DNA of 64,000 nucleotides from Gibbula magus. Lineage: Eukaryota > Mollusca > Gastropoda > Trochida > Trochidae. The stretch is taken from NCBI GenBank assembly GCA_936450465.1, contig OW388299.1, positions 36,467,548 through 36,531,547 of the forward strand, read 5' to 3'. Positions within the stretch are counted from its first letter, which is position 1, and every line of letters begins with the position of its first letter. Positions 22,311 to 35,764 of the stretch are shown piece after piece. Below the pieces are notes generated by a model. That model made no database searches, was not told where the DNA came from, and saw nothing but the letters and a program-made list of their open reading frames with translations. Position numbers and translations under genes: made by a program.

Positions 22311-25300
22311 CATGCAGATAACCGAGGTTAGAGTCGGTTATCCAGAAAAGACTCGTCAGAACAAAGGAAATAACTTTCCCTAGTGGTGTAAACTACGATA
22401 TAACATACCTGTGGGATAAAAATGCAAGCTCTAAGATTAACCTTTCACCGTGCCCTTCTCTGTAGATGATTGATTAAAGGGACAACAATTAATTTACCAT
22501 ATTACATAATCACTTTGTTGTCACCGGTTTTCCTCATTTCAACAGTTATTCCAAAATGTGTCATAGTAGGTATGCGTGTTTGTGCAGAACTTGCCAAACG
22601 TTTGAAAAGTAAGAATCTAATGAATGAGGTAATACGATAAGGCAAATAGTAAAATTATTAAGAACAAGGCGAATGGTTCACTGAATAGCATGACTGGCTC
22701 ACCGGGTGGTTAATGGCCATGCTGGTATTCGATTCTGCTGTAAATTCAGAAACCGTTTCTCACAAAAAGTGTGCATGGATCGATTTCATTGTAAAGTTTT
22801 GCAAAGTAATAGCAGGCTGTTACCACGTCAACAGCATAAACGCATTCTTTAGACTATCAATGAATTTCATTTCTCCAAAAAACAACACAACCTTGACTTG
22901 AGTGAGAGGCAACCATGTTGAACATCTCTGATAATATCAAGCCTGTATGTTTTATCCTCTGCAAAGTTTATGATGTCGAGAAAATAATCAGTTTTCGGTA
23001 GCTCGACAGATCACATTGCAACGCTGAGAGAGAAAACTGTGTATCAGCAAATCTGTCTGTAAGACAGGGGTATTAGTTCTGAAAGCTATTACATCAAGAT
23101 GTATTTAACCGTCTAACAAACACGAGTGGTGCCGGAAAGCACTGACACGGTTGCCATTCGCCTTCGCAGTTTTTATGCGCGGTCATAGAGAAAACGATAA
23201 GACTGAGAGCATTACCTTGTCTTACGCCGATAAAAGATTGACTTCTCTACCGAGTACTGTTTCACACTTATCCTCAGTTCCTATTAGCTACATTACGGGT
23301 TATATGCATATCTGATTCAGTTCAAATGGTTTATAAAGATTATGATAAGAACCGAGTTTCTTTTACGTCTTTGAGTCTTAGGATAACCTAATGTGTATCA
23401 ACAATAATGATGTGAAATTTTCAATGAAATATTGTCGTTATTGCTATTCGGATATCGTGGAGATGTAATCCTAAGTGTGTATTAATATTTCATATCACAG
23501 ACTTACAGATGGACAAGCTAATTGAACTTCTTCAGTGAATTACAAATTAACCTATTAATCAAATGATTTTGACAACTGACAGCTATTCGTTTCTAACGTA
23601 AAATGGAAAATTAAAAGTGATCTTTTCCTTAAAAACGTTTTTAAAGTGTTTAATTGTCTAGATGCTAGACCAATATTTATGAAATATTTTTTTTCCTTTT
23701 TAACAATTATGCAACGCCTTCCTTACAGTATATTCTAGGTTCTAGCACAGTGTATGTGCATTCAGTAGTGAAAACTTTTTAATGTACACGCTGGTCTAGT
23801 ACTAATTAACTCAAGGTTTTCTCCGATTAAGTAGGTAACATTAACACATCAAATGAAAGCTTCAGAGCGAATCCTTCAGAGAGATGTGTCGAGGTTGTAT
23901 CTGTCCGTACTTGTATAGAGCTGTTTTCATACTCCCCAATCCTCTACACTACAAGTTAAACCCGCTATTACAGGATCTAATTTCCTAAAGATTAAGTGAG
24001 GTATCAACTTTAAAGCCCTGAGCTACATGAATCAAACCTTGGGAGTCAAGTTCAGGAAATGTTAAATCGTTACATCAACACTCCTGTGGTTCGGCAGGGG
24101 GTGTGCTTGCTCCGTACTTATTCCGTGTTAAAGCGTATGTTGCTGAGTTTGTACAAAAGGAGCACCACGTGTTTTCCCATTGAGGGAGACTGGGATTTAT
24201 TTAGCTGTATTTGATTACCCTCTCTCAAACTCTGTGAATCGTTCTATGCTTTACTCTAACACGTGTTTCTGTCTCAGAATGTGTGTCTCCATGATGGAAT
24301 TCAGTGCATTTACTGCTAATTAGAATGAACTCATGAGAAGATGAATTTTGCAGACCCATGTCAATTTATTCTTCTATCCTGTAGCATGCTGTTGTTCAAC
24401 TTTAAAACAACTCTAAATTGAAACGTGAGAATTCTGACTACTTTCATTTTGTTAATTTAGAAAACACCCACACATACATGTATTTAACACATAATGCTAG
24501 GAGACGATATGGGTGTGACCATAATATAAATATGCACTCACATTCCAGTTTATCACTATCTGAAATACAGCATATTGAATTTTTGGGCGCATTTTGCATT
24601 TTTAGACATAACTTCCATTTAAGACGATCAAGTTATTGAAATTTGTAACTTTTTTTTACACAAAAAAAAATGTAATGCTTAAAGAAAATATCATCATTTA
24701 TATTTACACGTTATTGTCAAAAGCATCTGTATGCATGGGCTAACGTTTGATTTAATTTACTATCTACTTTCGTGTTTCTTTTAGTCTGTAATCCAGACCC
24801 TGCTGCAAAAAAATAAATAGAGTGTTCTTTAGTCTAAAATCTTTTGGCCTTTCTGTTTGCCTCGGCTCAGGAATTAAGTATTGTTCAGGTCTCATTTTTG
24901 TTCATGTACATGTATTTCTTTTAAAAATTTTGGAAGTAAAATCCAGTAAAAATAATTTTCTGGGACTATATCTTTGTCTATGTTTGACTATTAGAAATCA
25001 TCTACACATATATTCTGTACATCAAGGTGAATAAACGTTGTCACTGAATAGCGGAATATCACTGAATAGCGGAATGGCTCTTAAACGAAAAATATCAACA
25101 CCGAAATAAAGAACTGTCACAATGTCAACACAGACAGACAGAAAGTAATCGGGTAAACAAATTGAAAAGCTTAAGATGACAAGCACAGCAATCATTCAAG
25201 CACTGCTTGACAGACTGTTTAGAAGCAGATGGTTTATGTAGTCCTTTTTCTTTTTGTGCAAACAAATATATCTGTTGTTATCCTTCAAAGCCCCGGATGT

Positions 25301-26270
25301 CAGTTATGCTTACGGCAGTGTGAACTACGATTGTGTCGGACAGTTTGACACAAGGCCTACACCATATGGTAAGTGACCGGTACAAGTCTCGCTGACCAGT
25401 CCGCTGACCGGTCCATTATCACCGGATTATGGTTAAGCTTACAATAAAGTCTATCAACTATTTATTATAGTCTTCATTGTAGAAAAAAAAGCACACATTA
25501 ACATATAGCGTTTAACATGTTAATAAATCAAATTACATATTGGATTGTTGTTTGAATCCGTACTTACTGTAGAAGATATGAAATATACTCACGTGCAAAA
25601 GAGATTTCCCACTGTTTTAGGAGAGTATAAAAAGAAACACTGCTGTCGGAGAAAGTAGGTTTGAATGTACTATATGTACGTGTACGTGTATATTTCACGT
25701 TTATGAAAAAGTAATTTACAGTTTCATACATCTGAGAATGATACATTTATCTTTATGTATTATCATATATACACTTGGTGTGCTGAAATCGCTTTTTCAA
25801 AATGTTTTTGAATTGGTCAGAATGTGTGGCATTTAAGTTTTAAAATTTATAAAATGTAGACATTTAATTAATAAAAAATGTTGTCAACATAAAACAAACC
25901 TGCTTGGAGTTATATTTGTAGAGGCATCGAAGCCATTTTTTACTACCTACCTCGTCTAGTTAAGGAGATTCCAAAACGACGAATTCTTAAAACGTGTCTG
26001 AAAAAGAATGTTACTATGTTGCAGTTAAGAGTATAAATTGAAATAAAACATATTCATATTTCAATTTGTGACGTTGTCCTATTGTTCATAATTCATAATA
26101 TATATGTTCCTTGATTATTTTACTCTCTAGGAAATCTGTATAATTTATTTGAGCATGCTTGTTTTTCTCCTTTTTGGGGGTGTTTTGCATTTCAAGTTCA
26201 CCGTCCATAGAATAAAGCGTTGGCAAACGATAGCCACGACAGCAGTTTTAACAAACTACCACAGATCTGG
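22311..26270. other. Long stretch without recognised genes
   Basis: Four kilobases of AT-rich sequence. A weak tRNA-like patch lies at 22690-22735 (TGGCTCACCGGGTGGTTAAT followed by GGTATTCGATTC). Frames of 60-73 codons at 24418-25034 and 25564-25746 show no domains. Confidence 0.45.
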
Positions 26271-26490
26271 GCCGTGTTCAAGTTAGGTTTCAAAGTAAGC
26301 GCTCAATGAGCGATTACTTTGAAACCTCTCCTGAACGCGATTGCTCAATGTAGCGCTACGTAGCAAGGCGAGCGAACTTCAAGGAATTTGCACTATACCG
26401 TTCAAGAGAGAAGAAGCGCTACTTTGAGCGCTACATTGAGCGATCAATAAGCAAATTAAGCGCTCGCTGTTACTGAACGGGACACTTACG
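26271..26490. repeat. Fold-back element with GAGCGCT words
   Basis: GGGCCGTGTTCAAGTTAG on the left and TGTTACTGAACGGGAC on the right are rough inverted ends. The interior has repeated mirror words AGCGCTCAATGAGCGAT and AGCGCTACATTGAGCGATC that can pair over most of the element. Confidence 0.6.
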
Positions 26491-26628
26491 CATGGCAATA
26501 AATGAGTATATAATTCATTCCTAAAGTATGTCTCATCAATATCATCACAAATCTATAAGGAACACGGCAATATCAAATATTTCAGTATTACATGGATCAA
26601 ACTATGAATATCGAAAATATAACTTTTT

Positions 26629-27156
26629 TTATACCCCGACCAACGGTCCGGGGATAGTAATACCAAAGATTCCGTCTGTCTCCCTGAGGACATTTCTGCC
26701 TGACCGATTACAGAAAAGCTGTATTCATCATTCTTTTCAAAATTTGCATACATCTTATACCCTACTAGGAGAGGCGCAGTGCCAAATTGCAAGCGATTTT
26801 GTCATTTTTTAAAAATATTTGTATTTTGTACTTTCAAAATTTGCCCGATCGATTGCAGAAACATTTTTCATCCGATTCTGTTCAAACTTTGCACATATCA
26901 ACTCCACTACGAGGAGAGGGGCAGATATATTTTCTAAATTCAGTTCATACTCATAGGCCTTATTTTTTCTGAAATTCTCCCCTTCTACTACATTTCACAA
27001 ATGTATTAGTCTGATGAAGCTTCATGAAATCTCGTTTAAACTTATGTTGTAATGATCAATGGGAATTTTGCTCCAGACATCTGCTCACAGATAGAATCAA
27101 AGAGATCGCACATGAAAAATCGGGGGTATTAGTGAGCCATGCTGAGATTTTTTCTT
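26629..27156. mobile_element. Non-autonomous element with ATACCCCG...CGGGGGTAT ends
   Basis: Starts TATACCCCGACCAACGGTCC and ends AAATCGGGGGTATTAGTGAG, a pair of mirror ends I recognise as common in mollusc repeat DNA. Two internal copies of a roughly 146-bp block (GACCGATTACAG near 26702 and GATCGATTGCAG near 26848, each followed by a GAGGAGAGG-type phrase) lie inside. No protein is encoded. Confidence 0.55.
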
Positions 27157-27229
27157 GTTTGTCGCGTATATCAATCGAACCAAACTTGTAAATGCATGTT
27201 TAATGAAATAACTAAATTAAATGATGTTG

Positions 27230-28070
27230 ATCTAAACTGAATACTAAACTATCAAAAGTATTCACTACTTGATCAAATGATATTATATTCCTACCATCAC
27301 TTGTTCAAACATTTAACTTACCTCACTCCCCTTGGCAAGTGAAGAATGCATTTTTACATGTGAGTGTATATTTATCAGTGTATATTCCATTCGTGTGTGC
27401 GAGCTATAAATAATCCATTTAAATAAAACACGCTCGAACCAAGTCATTTCAAGTGTTGATGGATTTTATGGTCCTTATCGTAATTGAAAAGTGTCGAAAG
27501 TGCACAAGATAAACATGTAATGTTTATTTATCAAACGAAAATATAGGGTTATTTTTTTTAATGAAACATAAACAACTTGCGACACGTACGTTCCTTTCAG
27601 CAAGTGCTGAAATCGGAGACTTTTTTTTTCAGGAAAATTTTCAAAAAGGTTTAGCACGTTATATTGGAGCAGGACGATGTGATGTAACATCATATTATTT
27701 TCACGAAAGAACATTTGAAGGTTTTAAACATTATCTGTTCAGCCTAAATAAATTATGTTCAACAATAATAAGCAAAACTTAAACGCTTTTTGTTCAGTGC
27801 CAGAATATACAAATAATGCACTTTAATATAATACAAGCATGTACATACTCAAACAAAACACAAACAACTCAAAGAACTGACAACATCAATGGTCAGGGAG
27901 GTGATTTCCGGATCCGGTTGACCATAACTCGGTCACTGCGCATCACAACCGGAAGTGGTAAGTCAGAACATTCCTCACAGCATGTTGATATTGTTCAAAT
28001 GTTTTACAGTACAAAGTCGCACATTAGATTTATTAAACGTGTTTCTAATTCAAGGGGCTATATATTTCTA
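27230..28070 (+). repeat. Duplicated segment A, plus copy
   Basis: Matches 55138-55770 in inverted orientation over almost its whole length. Shared landmarks include AAACACGCTCGAACCAAGTC, CTGAAATCGGAGAC, ACTCGGTCACTGCGCATCAC, AACCGGAAGTGGTAAGTCAG and CACAGCATGTTG. The plus copy carries about 100 bp of extra sequence near 27650-27830. A donor-like AAGTGGTAAGT is preserved in both copies. No coding frame is clearly maintained. Confidence 0.75.
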
Positions 28071-28239
28071 AGGCTCCAACAACCACATGCAAAACAGCAA
28101 ACCCTACATGTACCTCGATCCCATGACTGATCAACAAGGTACATTTGTATCACTGAATGGATCATGCTTTAAGGTTGGCAATGGGGCAAATATGTCCAAC
28201 AAAGCCCTTTCAAATAGCGATTTCAGCGCACAATCGATG

Positions 28240-31200
28240 TTTGAACACGCACAGAAATAAAAGACATTTTCAACACTTCTTAACGAAACATAAGCTTATC
28301 AAAGAAATTCAAAATCAACTTTGGCATATTTTGTTTTTGACTCTGTTGAAAGTCATTTTCATTTTGACAATAGTTTATGTACATGTATTAGTCAAGAAAA
28401 TAAACATCCTTCATCGTTGTCTTGGATATCATTATATTCTGACAGCAGGGATCAAAATATAATAAAAATGCAAGCAAAATAATTTAACGATATACATGTA
28501 CTGTAGCGTGGAAAATGAAGAAACTATTCACTAAATGGCAAACTTTTGATAAAACCAGTCTTAAATCTATGCCTTATCACAAGGTCATCACAGATATGAA
28601 AAATTAGCAACATGAAAGTAAGTTCAACCAATTTGAACGATACGAGAAGATAGTATCACTATATTATCATGTTGAATCTTTGAAATGTGTATTTGAAAGC
28701 ATTTAAGGTTTCTAGTCGTTATAAGCAACACGGGAAGTCCAAGCAAATGTGCGGATAATGGTAAGAGGCTTTCTGGGAGCATAGGTGCACATATGGTACC
28801 ACGAAATGTTTTCCAAAACTCATGAATTTCTTTTAAATTAGGCGTACGGCAAAGGTGTATTCTTCCTCCACTGTTATTAGTTTATTCAAGGACTTTTATA
28901 TACTTATGCATTGTTTTGACGTCATATGTATGATATGATCATTTTGCAATAGAATATCTAATTTACGTATCATTCGTACGGTGCATTGTTTATGCAAACA
29001 AAATATATCTATTAAACATCTGTGAATGGAATATACGCGATTTTCTAGCCGATCCTTTTTTCTATTACACCAAGGCAAATACTGTTGAATAAAATATGTA
29101 TATGTAGATCAATATAAATGAGGTCCCTTTTCATTTTAATTCCTTTTAATGTTTGCCATTTAGTGATTCTACATACAAGACCTAAGCTGCTCCTTCTTTT
29201 CAATACGTGTTCATTTATTACATCTGGGTTTTTTTTTAAATAGTTCAGTTTTTTTTTTAATTATCTTCTCAAACGAATATATATATTAGATGAAATTATA
29301 TCCTTATATTGGGAACTGAGTGGAAATATTAAAGAAAGCGAGTGCATCCCTGTGCATTCTCCATTACCTTTTATATTTACTTTCATACCTTTGAATTTAT
29401 ATAGACGTTGTTTTGCTTTACCTTATCTTCAGGACCTGGATGACATTTTAACCTAATATTTCTATTAGATATCTTGACAATATTTGATTTAATGAGATGG
29501 GTCTCAGTCACCATTGTCATCCTCAACAATTGTCAAGGGTGAATGGGTACAAAAATAACAAAGGTATATTGTAATATTTGTACTAAGAAAACATTTGTCT
29601 TAATTTAGTGGCTTTTTCAAATCAGGGCATGGTATTCCTTCCATTTTGTAAATCTAAATTTGAAGCTAGAAGTTGGCATTGGGTTTGTTTGTTTTCGGCA
29701 TATTTAAAGACAAACTCTAACATAATTTATAAGACTCATACTAAGTTTAAAACACAACTCAATTTACTACCAGCATTAACTTATGTTGACACAACTTGAA
29801 TGTTTTAACGCAAGTAGATTTTTAAAACATGGCTTCATTTCAAACACATTTCCTATTAGGTTGATGTTCGCGCACTTGGGCAGAAATGGGTGAATTAGCC
29901 CCACACATATATGACGTTGGTTCAAAGGAAATTAACCTCATTTATGTGGATATAAATGTTTTAATCCTACAAGAATCACTTGCTTATCCTGATGGTTGGT
30001 AGTGATGACGTTGTCACTATGTAAGTGTTTATTTGCCCTTATTGTTGTGCAAGAAAATGTCGATGCATTGTAAATAACGTTACGTCAATGACCTGAAATG
30101 TATTCAGAAAACATTAATTTGACTTGGAGGCAGGGCAACTAAAACATTATAATTGACAAATATGGGTTTGGGTTTTTAAATCTCTCTCGGTGCTAAGCCG
30201 TAATCAAATCGTGTTATTCTATAATTACTTCTATCTTAACACTAAGAAAGCTTTGATAATCTAGGGTCTGGGCTTCCCCTTTGTCTAGTCTAGCTTTTTC
30301 CACGTTATTATCTGTGCTATTATAATTTGTATTGCCGATAAACCAAAAATTTCCCCGCAGGCATAACCCGCAGAAGTCTCCAGCACTGGCTAAGTTCAGC
30401 CTTGTCGCGTTTCCTTTATTTTCTTGCTATACTGTAGCTGTTCGCCACATCTGTACTTCAACACACTCTTCGCTATAATGTTGTTTTTCCTCATATATAT
30501 AGTAACTTTTGCCGGATTTCTTTAATTTTTCCTTGTTAGTGCTGTGAAGTTCAGATGCGTCGCACAGCTACACTAGCACAGGAAAGTAAAGGAATGCGGC
30601 AAAGTTTAAATTAGCAATTGATGGATATTTTCACGACTTTTGTCTTGCGAAGGGAAATTGTAAGATATGAAGAAAAACAACATTATGTTGTTTTTGGTAA
30701 AGGGCTATATGCCTATTCAGTAATTTAAAATCTACTATGTTACATGAATTTGCACTGAAAGAAGAGTATAATGAGAAACAAAATGAATTAAATATACGAC
30801 TTTGCATGTATATGTTATGCTTAAAATATTTAAAATATTTTCGGTTCATAAAATCGATAATTTATCATGTTATAGATGATTGTGAGTTGAACGGAAATCC
30901 ACAGACGAATAACCTGATATCTGATAGAAGTTAAGATATAATTTTTTTTTAAATGTTAAGTTTATGACAGATGGCAATGATATGCATGATTCATTAACAA
31001 TAACTGATGCTGGCTTTGAAATAAACATAGAGATATTATATTGTTTATGAATAGATTCAAAGGGCACGGCATGCATCAGTAAATACCATGATACAAAATT
31101 GGTTATGAAAGATAACCTATCCTGGTATGGATAGGCCTAACTGTAGAATGGCATATTATGAATGGCAGTTTGTAACCCTCATTCCCATCCCTTTAGTTTT

Positions 31201-33620
31201 AAGACCTTCCAACACATCCGCCCGAATTCGACCAAGCACGCATTTCCCGTGCTGCACGTGTTATCGCGTCTGGGTCGAGATGACCTAACATTAGGGTGGT
31301 CTTATAAAATGGCACTGTTCTTTAAAACTGGTAATGGCGAATGAAGACGTAATGTCGTTATTTAGGATGATATAGAAAGTTATTTCTTACAAGGTGTATA
31401 TATAAACCCAAGAGTGATATTTGTGTAAGAACTTAAAAGCTTGTCACTGTCTGAACGCATGTCTGAGAGCTATGTGCATGCTTATTTACTGAGAACGCAT
31501 TGCACGGACTTCTCGTGCAAAAGTGAACAGCAAGCGGTTTTCTGATTACATGACGTGGCGCTCTGTTTTAGTGTTTATGCTGAGCGTGCAAGGTTTTAGC
31601 CTGGGGTGTATGATAGTTTGGGATATGGGACTCTTTACTTACAATAAACTGACCCTCCGTGACAGCAGCAGCCATAACCTCGTGGATGGGTTAGTTTACA
31701 TATTGTATATTAGGGGATACTGTATCAGCTAGTAATCTTAGGAAAACAGTGAAGAAAACCATTCTGTTAAATGTTTATTTACTAGATAAGTAAGTGTATA
31801 TTGGTATGGTTACGTGGAAAAATTTCTTCAAGGAAAATATGACACAGTCACAAAATATAATAGATACCAGCAGTTATGAGCATCCTTCAAAATGTAAATA
31901 ATGATCATACAAAGCATAAAACAAAATGGCAAGCAATCATTCCGAACGGTTTTTTTTTGGTTTTTTTCCGACTAAATGCCAAGAGGACATTTTTATACCA
32001 AGTGCTTTTTATTGTATAGATTCGATCATATTGAAATTTGACTCTTGGTAATACAACATTGCTATTATGGGTAAATATATAACGTACACCGGTATAGCGA
32101 ACAAACGGATATAGCACATTTATAAGTCCCGTCAAATGATCCAAGATGACAACCAAACGTGAAAAGGGAGACGGATATAACGAAATGAATTCGTTGGTCC
32201 CTTGGAGTTTGTTATATTCGTGTTCTACTCTACTGTTCTCGCTGTTCTATATGTGAACATTGTGTTTTATGAAAACGTTAAAACGCTAAAGCGCGTCTTT
32301 AATGCACTACCAGTCACATGTAATAAAGAGTGTTTTGTTCTATTTGGTGTTCTTTCAACACTTGTTGTGTCATGAGCTAAATATATTTACTTTTTAGCAT
32401 ACCTGTAAATTGGGTGTAATACTATATGTCTGGTTGGGTGCATCATGTTTATTCAATTGCCACTGTTTTGTTCGTTGAGCGAGTCCCACAAAAAAACTGG
32501 GATCGTCTTAACAAGATAAGGTAAATCTCTTAACAAACTGCACCGTTCACATAACAACAACCCATTTGTCGACATCTTTTGCGAAGGACGTTTGAAATGT
32601 TTTTACAATCCTGAACTTGACTGTTCGGTTAAATATGTGTTTCAAAAATGATTTTAAGTGTTTAAGGCTCAAATTGCACAGAGTAAAATACACTGGTCGT
32701 TAATCTACATAGCGTGTGCCTAACCAAATTTTTCCGAGCAACAGGCATGTGCGACCCCTATGTGGCTGTTGCTATGTTGACAATGCAAGAGATTCACGAT
32801 TTGTACTGGGTGCTTTAATTATGTATGGTATTGGTGGAATTTATCATTAGAAAATTAACCCAAGAACTTTATGCATTTTGGTTACCAATGCATTGGATTT
32901 AAATTGGAATATGAAATTAAGTGTGTGAATAACTTATTATAATAATGCAATAGCGAAACTAAGAAATAATTTAGGTATAAATAGCTCAATGTAAAAAGTC
33001 ATTTCAACCACGGTGACTTGAGTGATGTTGCTAAATATTCTGGAAAATACATGATGTTTCAATAGTATCCGCTTGAATAATGCTGTATGTTTTAACCTCT
33101 TCCAAAAGTTCGCAATGTGAACCAAGCAGAACAGCTGTACATGCTCATATAGATGTCACATACTGTAAACATCGCAGACGACCACTAAATGTTACCCAAA
33201 ATGAATGTTACTCGTGTTAAATGTTACCCACTCTGTGTACAACGATCACAAGTCATTGAGACGTACACGCGTAATAGGTCACAGATTCTGTGGAATACAT
33301 TCTGGAGTTCATGACTTTCAGACATTGTTTTGACGCCGATAAATGACTTTGGGGGGAAAGGTATACCCCAATTTTACCCCCTCCCCATCACTTATACACC
33401 CCCCTCATTCTTAATATAAACTCCTATAACGCCCCCTTCCACACGTGAATGAATGTCGTCATCTCGTCGTTCCAGGTTCCATTATGTAGTTTCAAGTAGG
33501 TCACAGCACGTGTTTAAGCATATTGTAGGAATTGTTTCTAGATTATGAATACCTGTTACAATGTACTTGTATTCTTTTGTCTTGGGTAAAACAAATCGTA
33601 TGCAACTCAGGTTGAATACC
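28240..33620 (+). repeat. Left arm of palindromic unit 1
   Basis: About 5.4 kb that recurs as a direct copy at 39478-44110 and as inverted copies at 36672-39475 (partly deleted), 46728-51558 and 59318-63710. The outer end matches the mirror of 51340-51430 (ATAAGCTTATCAAAG..TTTTGTTTTTGACTCTGTTGA). It contains the decayed TTTTCGAAGC palindrome (30180-30270), a phrase on purine/pyrimidine-balanced sequence at 31162-31344 open for 60 codons, and a Tigger-like MITE. No gene is recognised; similarity extends evenly through apparently non-coding sequence. Confidence 0.85.
32085..32233. mobile_element. Tigger/pogo-like MITE in left arm 1
   Basis: Inverted ends ACACCGGTATAGCGAACAAA and AGTTTGTTATATTCGTGTTC resemble the pogo/Tigger terminus (..CGATATAGCGAAC). 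Present at the same place in left arm 2 (42599-42752). The matching position of the inverted right arm of unit 2 (about 47950) runs straight through without it. Confidence 0.65.
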
Positions 33621-33680
33621 TGTTACAATGTTCTTTTATTCTTTTGTCTTGGGTAAAAAAAATCGTATGCAATTCAGGTC
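33547..33680. repeat. 67-bp tandem duplication
   Basis: GAATACCTGTTACAATG starts at 33547 and again at 33614, each followed by TTCTTTTGTCTTGGGTAAAA and ATCGTATGCAA. Left arm 2 (about 44065-44135) has only one copy, so this duplication is private to unit 1. Confidence 0.88.
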
Positions 33681-34104
33681 ACGTGATGTGAATATTGTTG
33701 ATCAAAGGTATTGTACAATTATATTCGAATACTTTTTAGTATCATTCGGCCATTTGGTATGTTTTGAAACAGTATACTTTTTAAAAATTAGTCAACACTT
33801 ATCAGTTGCCAAAGCCTAAGGCCTAAAAAAATGTTTCTGGTGTTAACAGGCTGACAAAAATTATGCGATGATGCTATTTTTTATTATTTTATTTACAACA
33901 TTTTTTTTGGAATGAAGAGTTAAACAAGCAAAATGTTTACAATTATTTATATAGATAAAGCACAAACCCTCTTAAATATGTGTTACTATTCCAAATAGTA
34001 AATAATCTCACCCCTGCACTCCATCTCAAAAGAAACGAGTGACAGTTTCTATGTCCAATGAATTCTGAGGCTAAACAATTACAGTTACCTGCCCCTTACT
34101 TTTG

Positions 34105-34330
34105 AAAAACTAGAACAAAAGACCTGAGGCGTGGGTTTGAAACTGATGCTGATGGGGCTAACATGCTGAAGGCCCAGGTTCAAATCCGTCTCTCTTGTAG
34201 AGACACATGTTATTGTCCCAAGGGAAGGAACTTCATAAGCATATCGCTCATTCAATCCAGCTGTATTACTGGGTACCAGGATACGGGAAGTAAGGACCAA
34301 ACGAGTCGGATATAAACTCAATGGTATTGG
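34105..34330 (+). mobile_element. tRNA-type SINE
   Basis: B box GGTTCAAATCC at 34177-34187 after GCTGAAGGCCCA. It is followed by a conserved SINE body: TATTGTCCCAAGGGAAGGAA and CCAGCTGTATTACTGGGTAC. This 'gtcc..ggg(c)aagg.act' plus 'cagctgta..tgggtacc' layout is familiar from metazoan tRNA SINEs. The A box is decayed. The 87-codon minus frame here is incidental. Confidence 0.65.
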
Positions 34331-35425
34331 TTCATTAGTTACCAACATTTGTTAAGTTAATGCAACTTTGTGTCAGATATTTACAGATATCTGTTCAACA
34401 TATAAAACCGTAAATGTAAATACTACTTTTACTAATTATGTCACTTTCATCTCTATCATCACAAATTTAGCGACAATATGTGCAGTTACGGTATCAATAC
34501 AAATTGTTATAATTCGGATCACACTATATACAACAATACAACTAGTACAACTTGTATTTTACTGTTCTTACTGGAGGGGATCATCGCGGGATTCCGACCC
34601 ACATCCTGGGGTCAGGCTCCAGCATTGAGTGTCCAAAACATCTACCACTCAGACACAATCGATAGGCTTTCACTAAAAGCCAATAACTCTTTTTCTGTTC
34701 TGTCAATGTCTCTGAGGTCTAAATTTACCGAATCTTGATTTATTTGTTTTTACAAAAAGTTAATCAAAATAAGGTTGGTCAGAAACTATGTCTCCTTCGA
34801 AGTCAAGTGGTAGATTGCGTTTTGCATGAACTAATCCTGGAAACGTGGACATATGTTATAATTTTTTAATAGGAATTACAGTAATTCACAGTTACTGAAC
34901 ATGTCATTTAAAACTCGTAGGTTTTTCAGAGGCTAATTTATTTTCTAAGCCTATAATTAAATAATTAATTTTCTGTTAAAGCATCGTAAAGCATTGGTTT
35001 AAAGAGGTGTTAATTATATGGACAAATAATTCAACAAACCAATATGCACACCAACAGTTTGCTATATCCATGATTCTACATTGAACTAGGAGTAAACTAT
35101 GATGAATAATAGCATTAGTAATCCGAGTTACTACCTGACAGTAGCGCGATATCCAGCCAGTATTAATAGTTAATGACTATGTGATGTTGTGTGTTTAGGA
35201 TACGTGTAATACTATCTGAGTTGAGGCATGTATAATGTTATCCTTTGTCAAACACGACGTCGTGGCTTGTATAGTTCACGATTCTGTGTTGTTCTTACAC
35301 TACACCTCTTATAATGACAGAGTTCGAATTACACAAACAAACATGCATGTTTGTCAAAGTCAGGACAATTAACATCATTCCAGCAAATAAGTTTAGTTTG
35401 AAATACACTCAACAACAAAACTTAA

Positions 35426-35764
35426 AGGGGCAGTAGCACATTTTTTCGCTCAAATAAGTTGATGAAATGTATTTGAAAAATAATTTCACCAATAGTAAAA
35501 CATCCTTCTCTCTTCAGAAAATAAAGTTTAAAATGAGTGTACATGTTTCGCTAAAGCCATGGGAATCGTTTTTGTAATAAAAAATAAAAAATTGTGTTCA
35601 CAATAAAATGGCCGCCATGCAAGTTTTGCTTAATACGCAACACCGTTATTACCACTACAGGCAATTGGTTTGTGCAATAAGATGTTTTACCCTCTAAATT
35701 AAATATAAATCACATAAACTATCATTATAATTGGGAAATTTGAAAAAAAAGTGCTACTGTTCCT
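35426..35764 (-). mobile_element. TTAA-family MITE in loop of unit 1 (339 bp)
   Basis: Inverted relative to the copy at 5642: AGGGGCAGTAGCACATTTTT at the left, GTGCTACTGTTCCT at the right, and CACAATAAAATGGCCGCCAT inside. Left flank is TTAA; right flank is TCAA here but TTAA in the paralogous copy at 45884, so the change arose after duplication. Confidence 0.85.

Noticed and set aside
22690..22735. tRNA-like patch TGGCTCACCGGGTGGTTAAT...GGTATTCGATTC
   Set aside because: Spacing between boxes is too short and the B box has an insertion; could be a SINE scrap but is not supportable.
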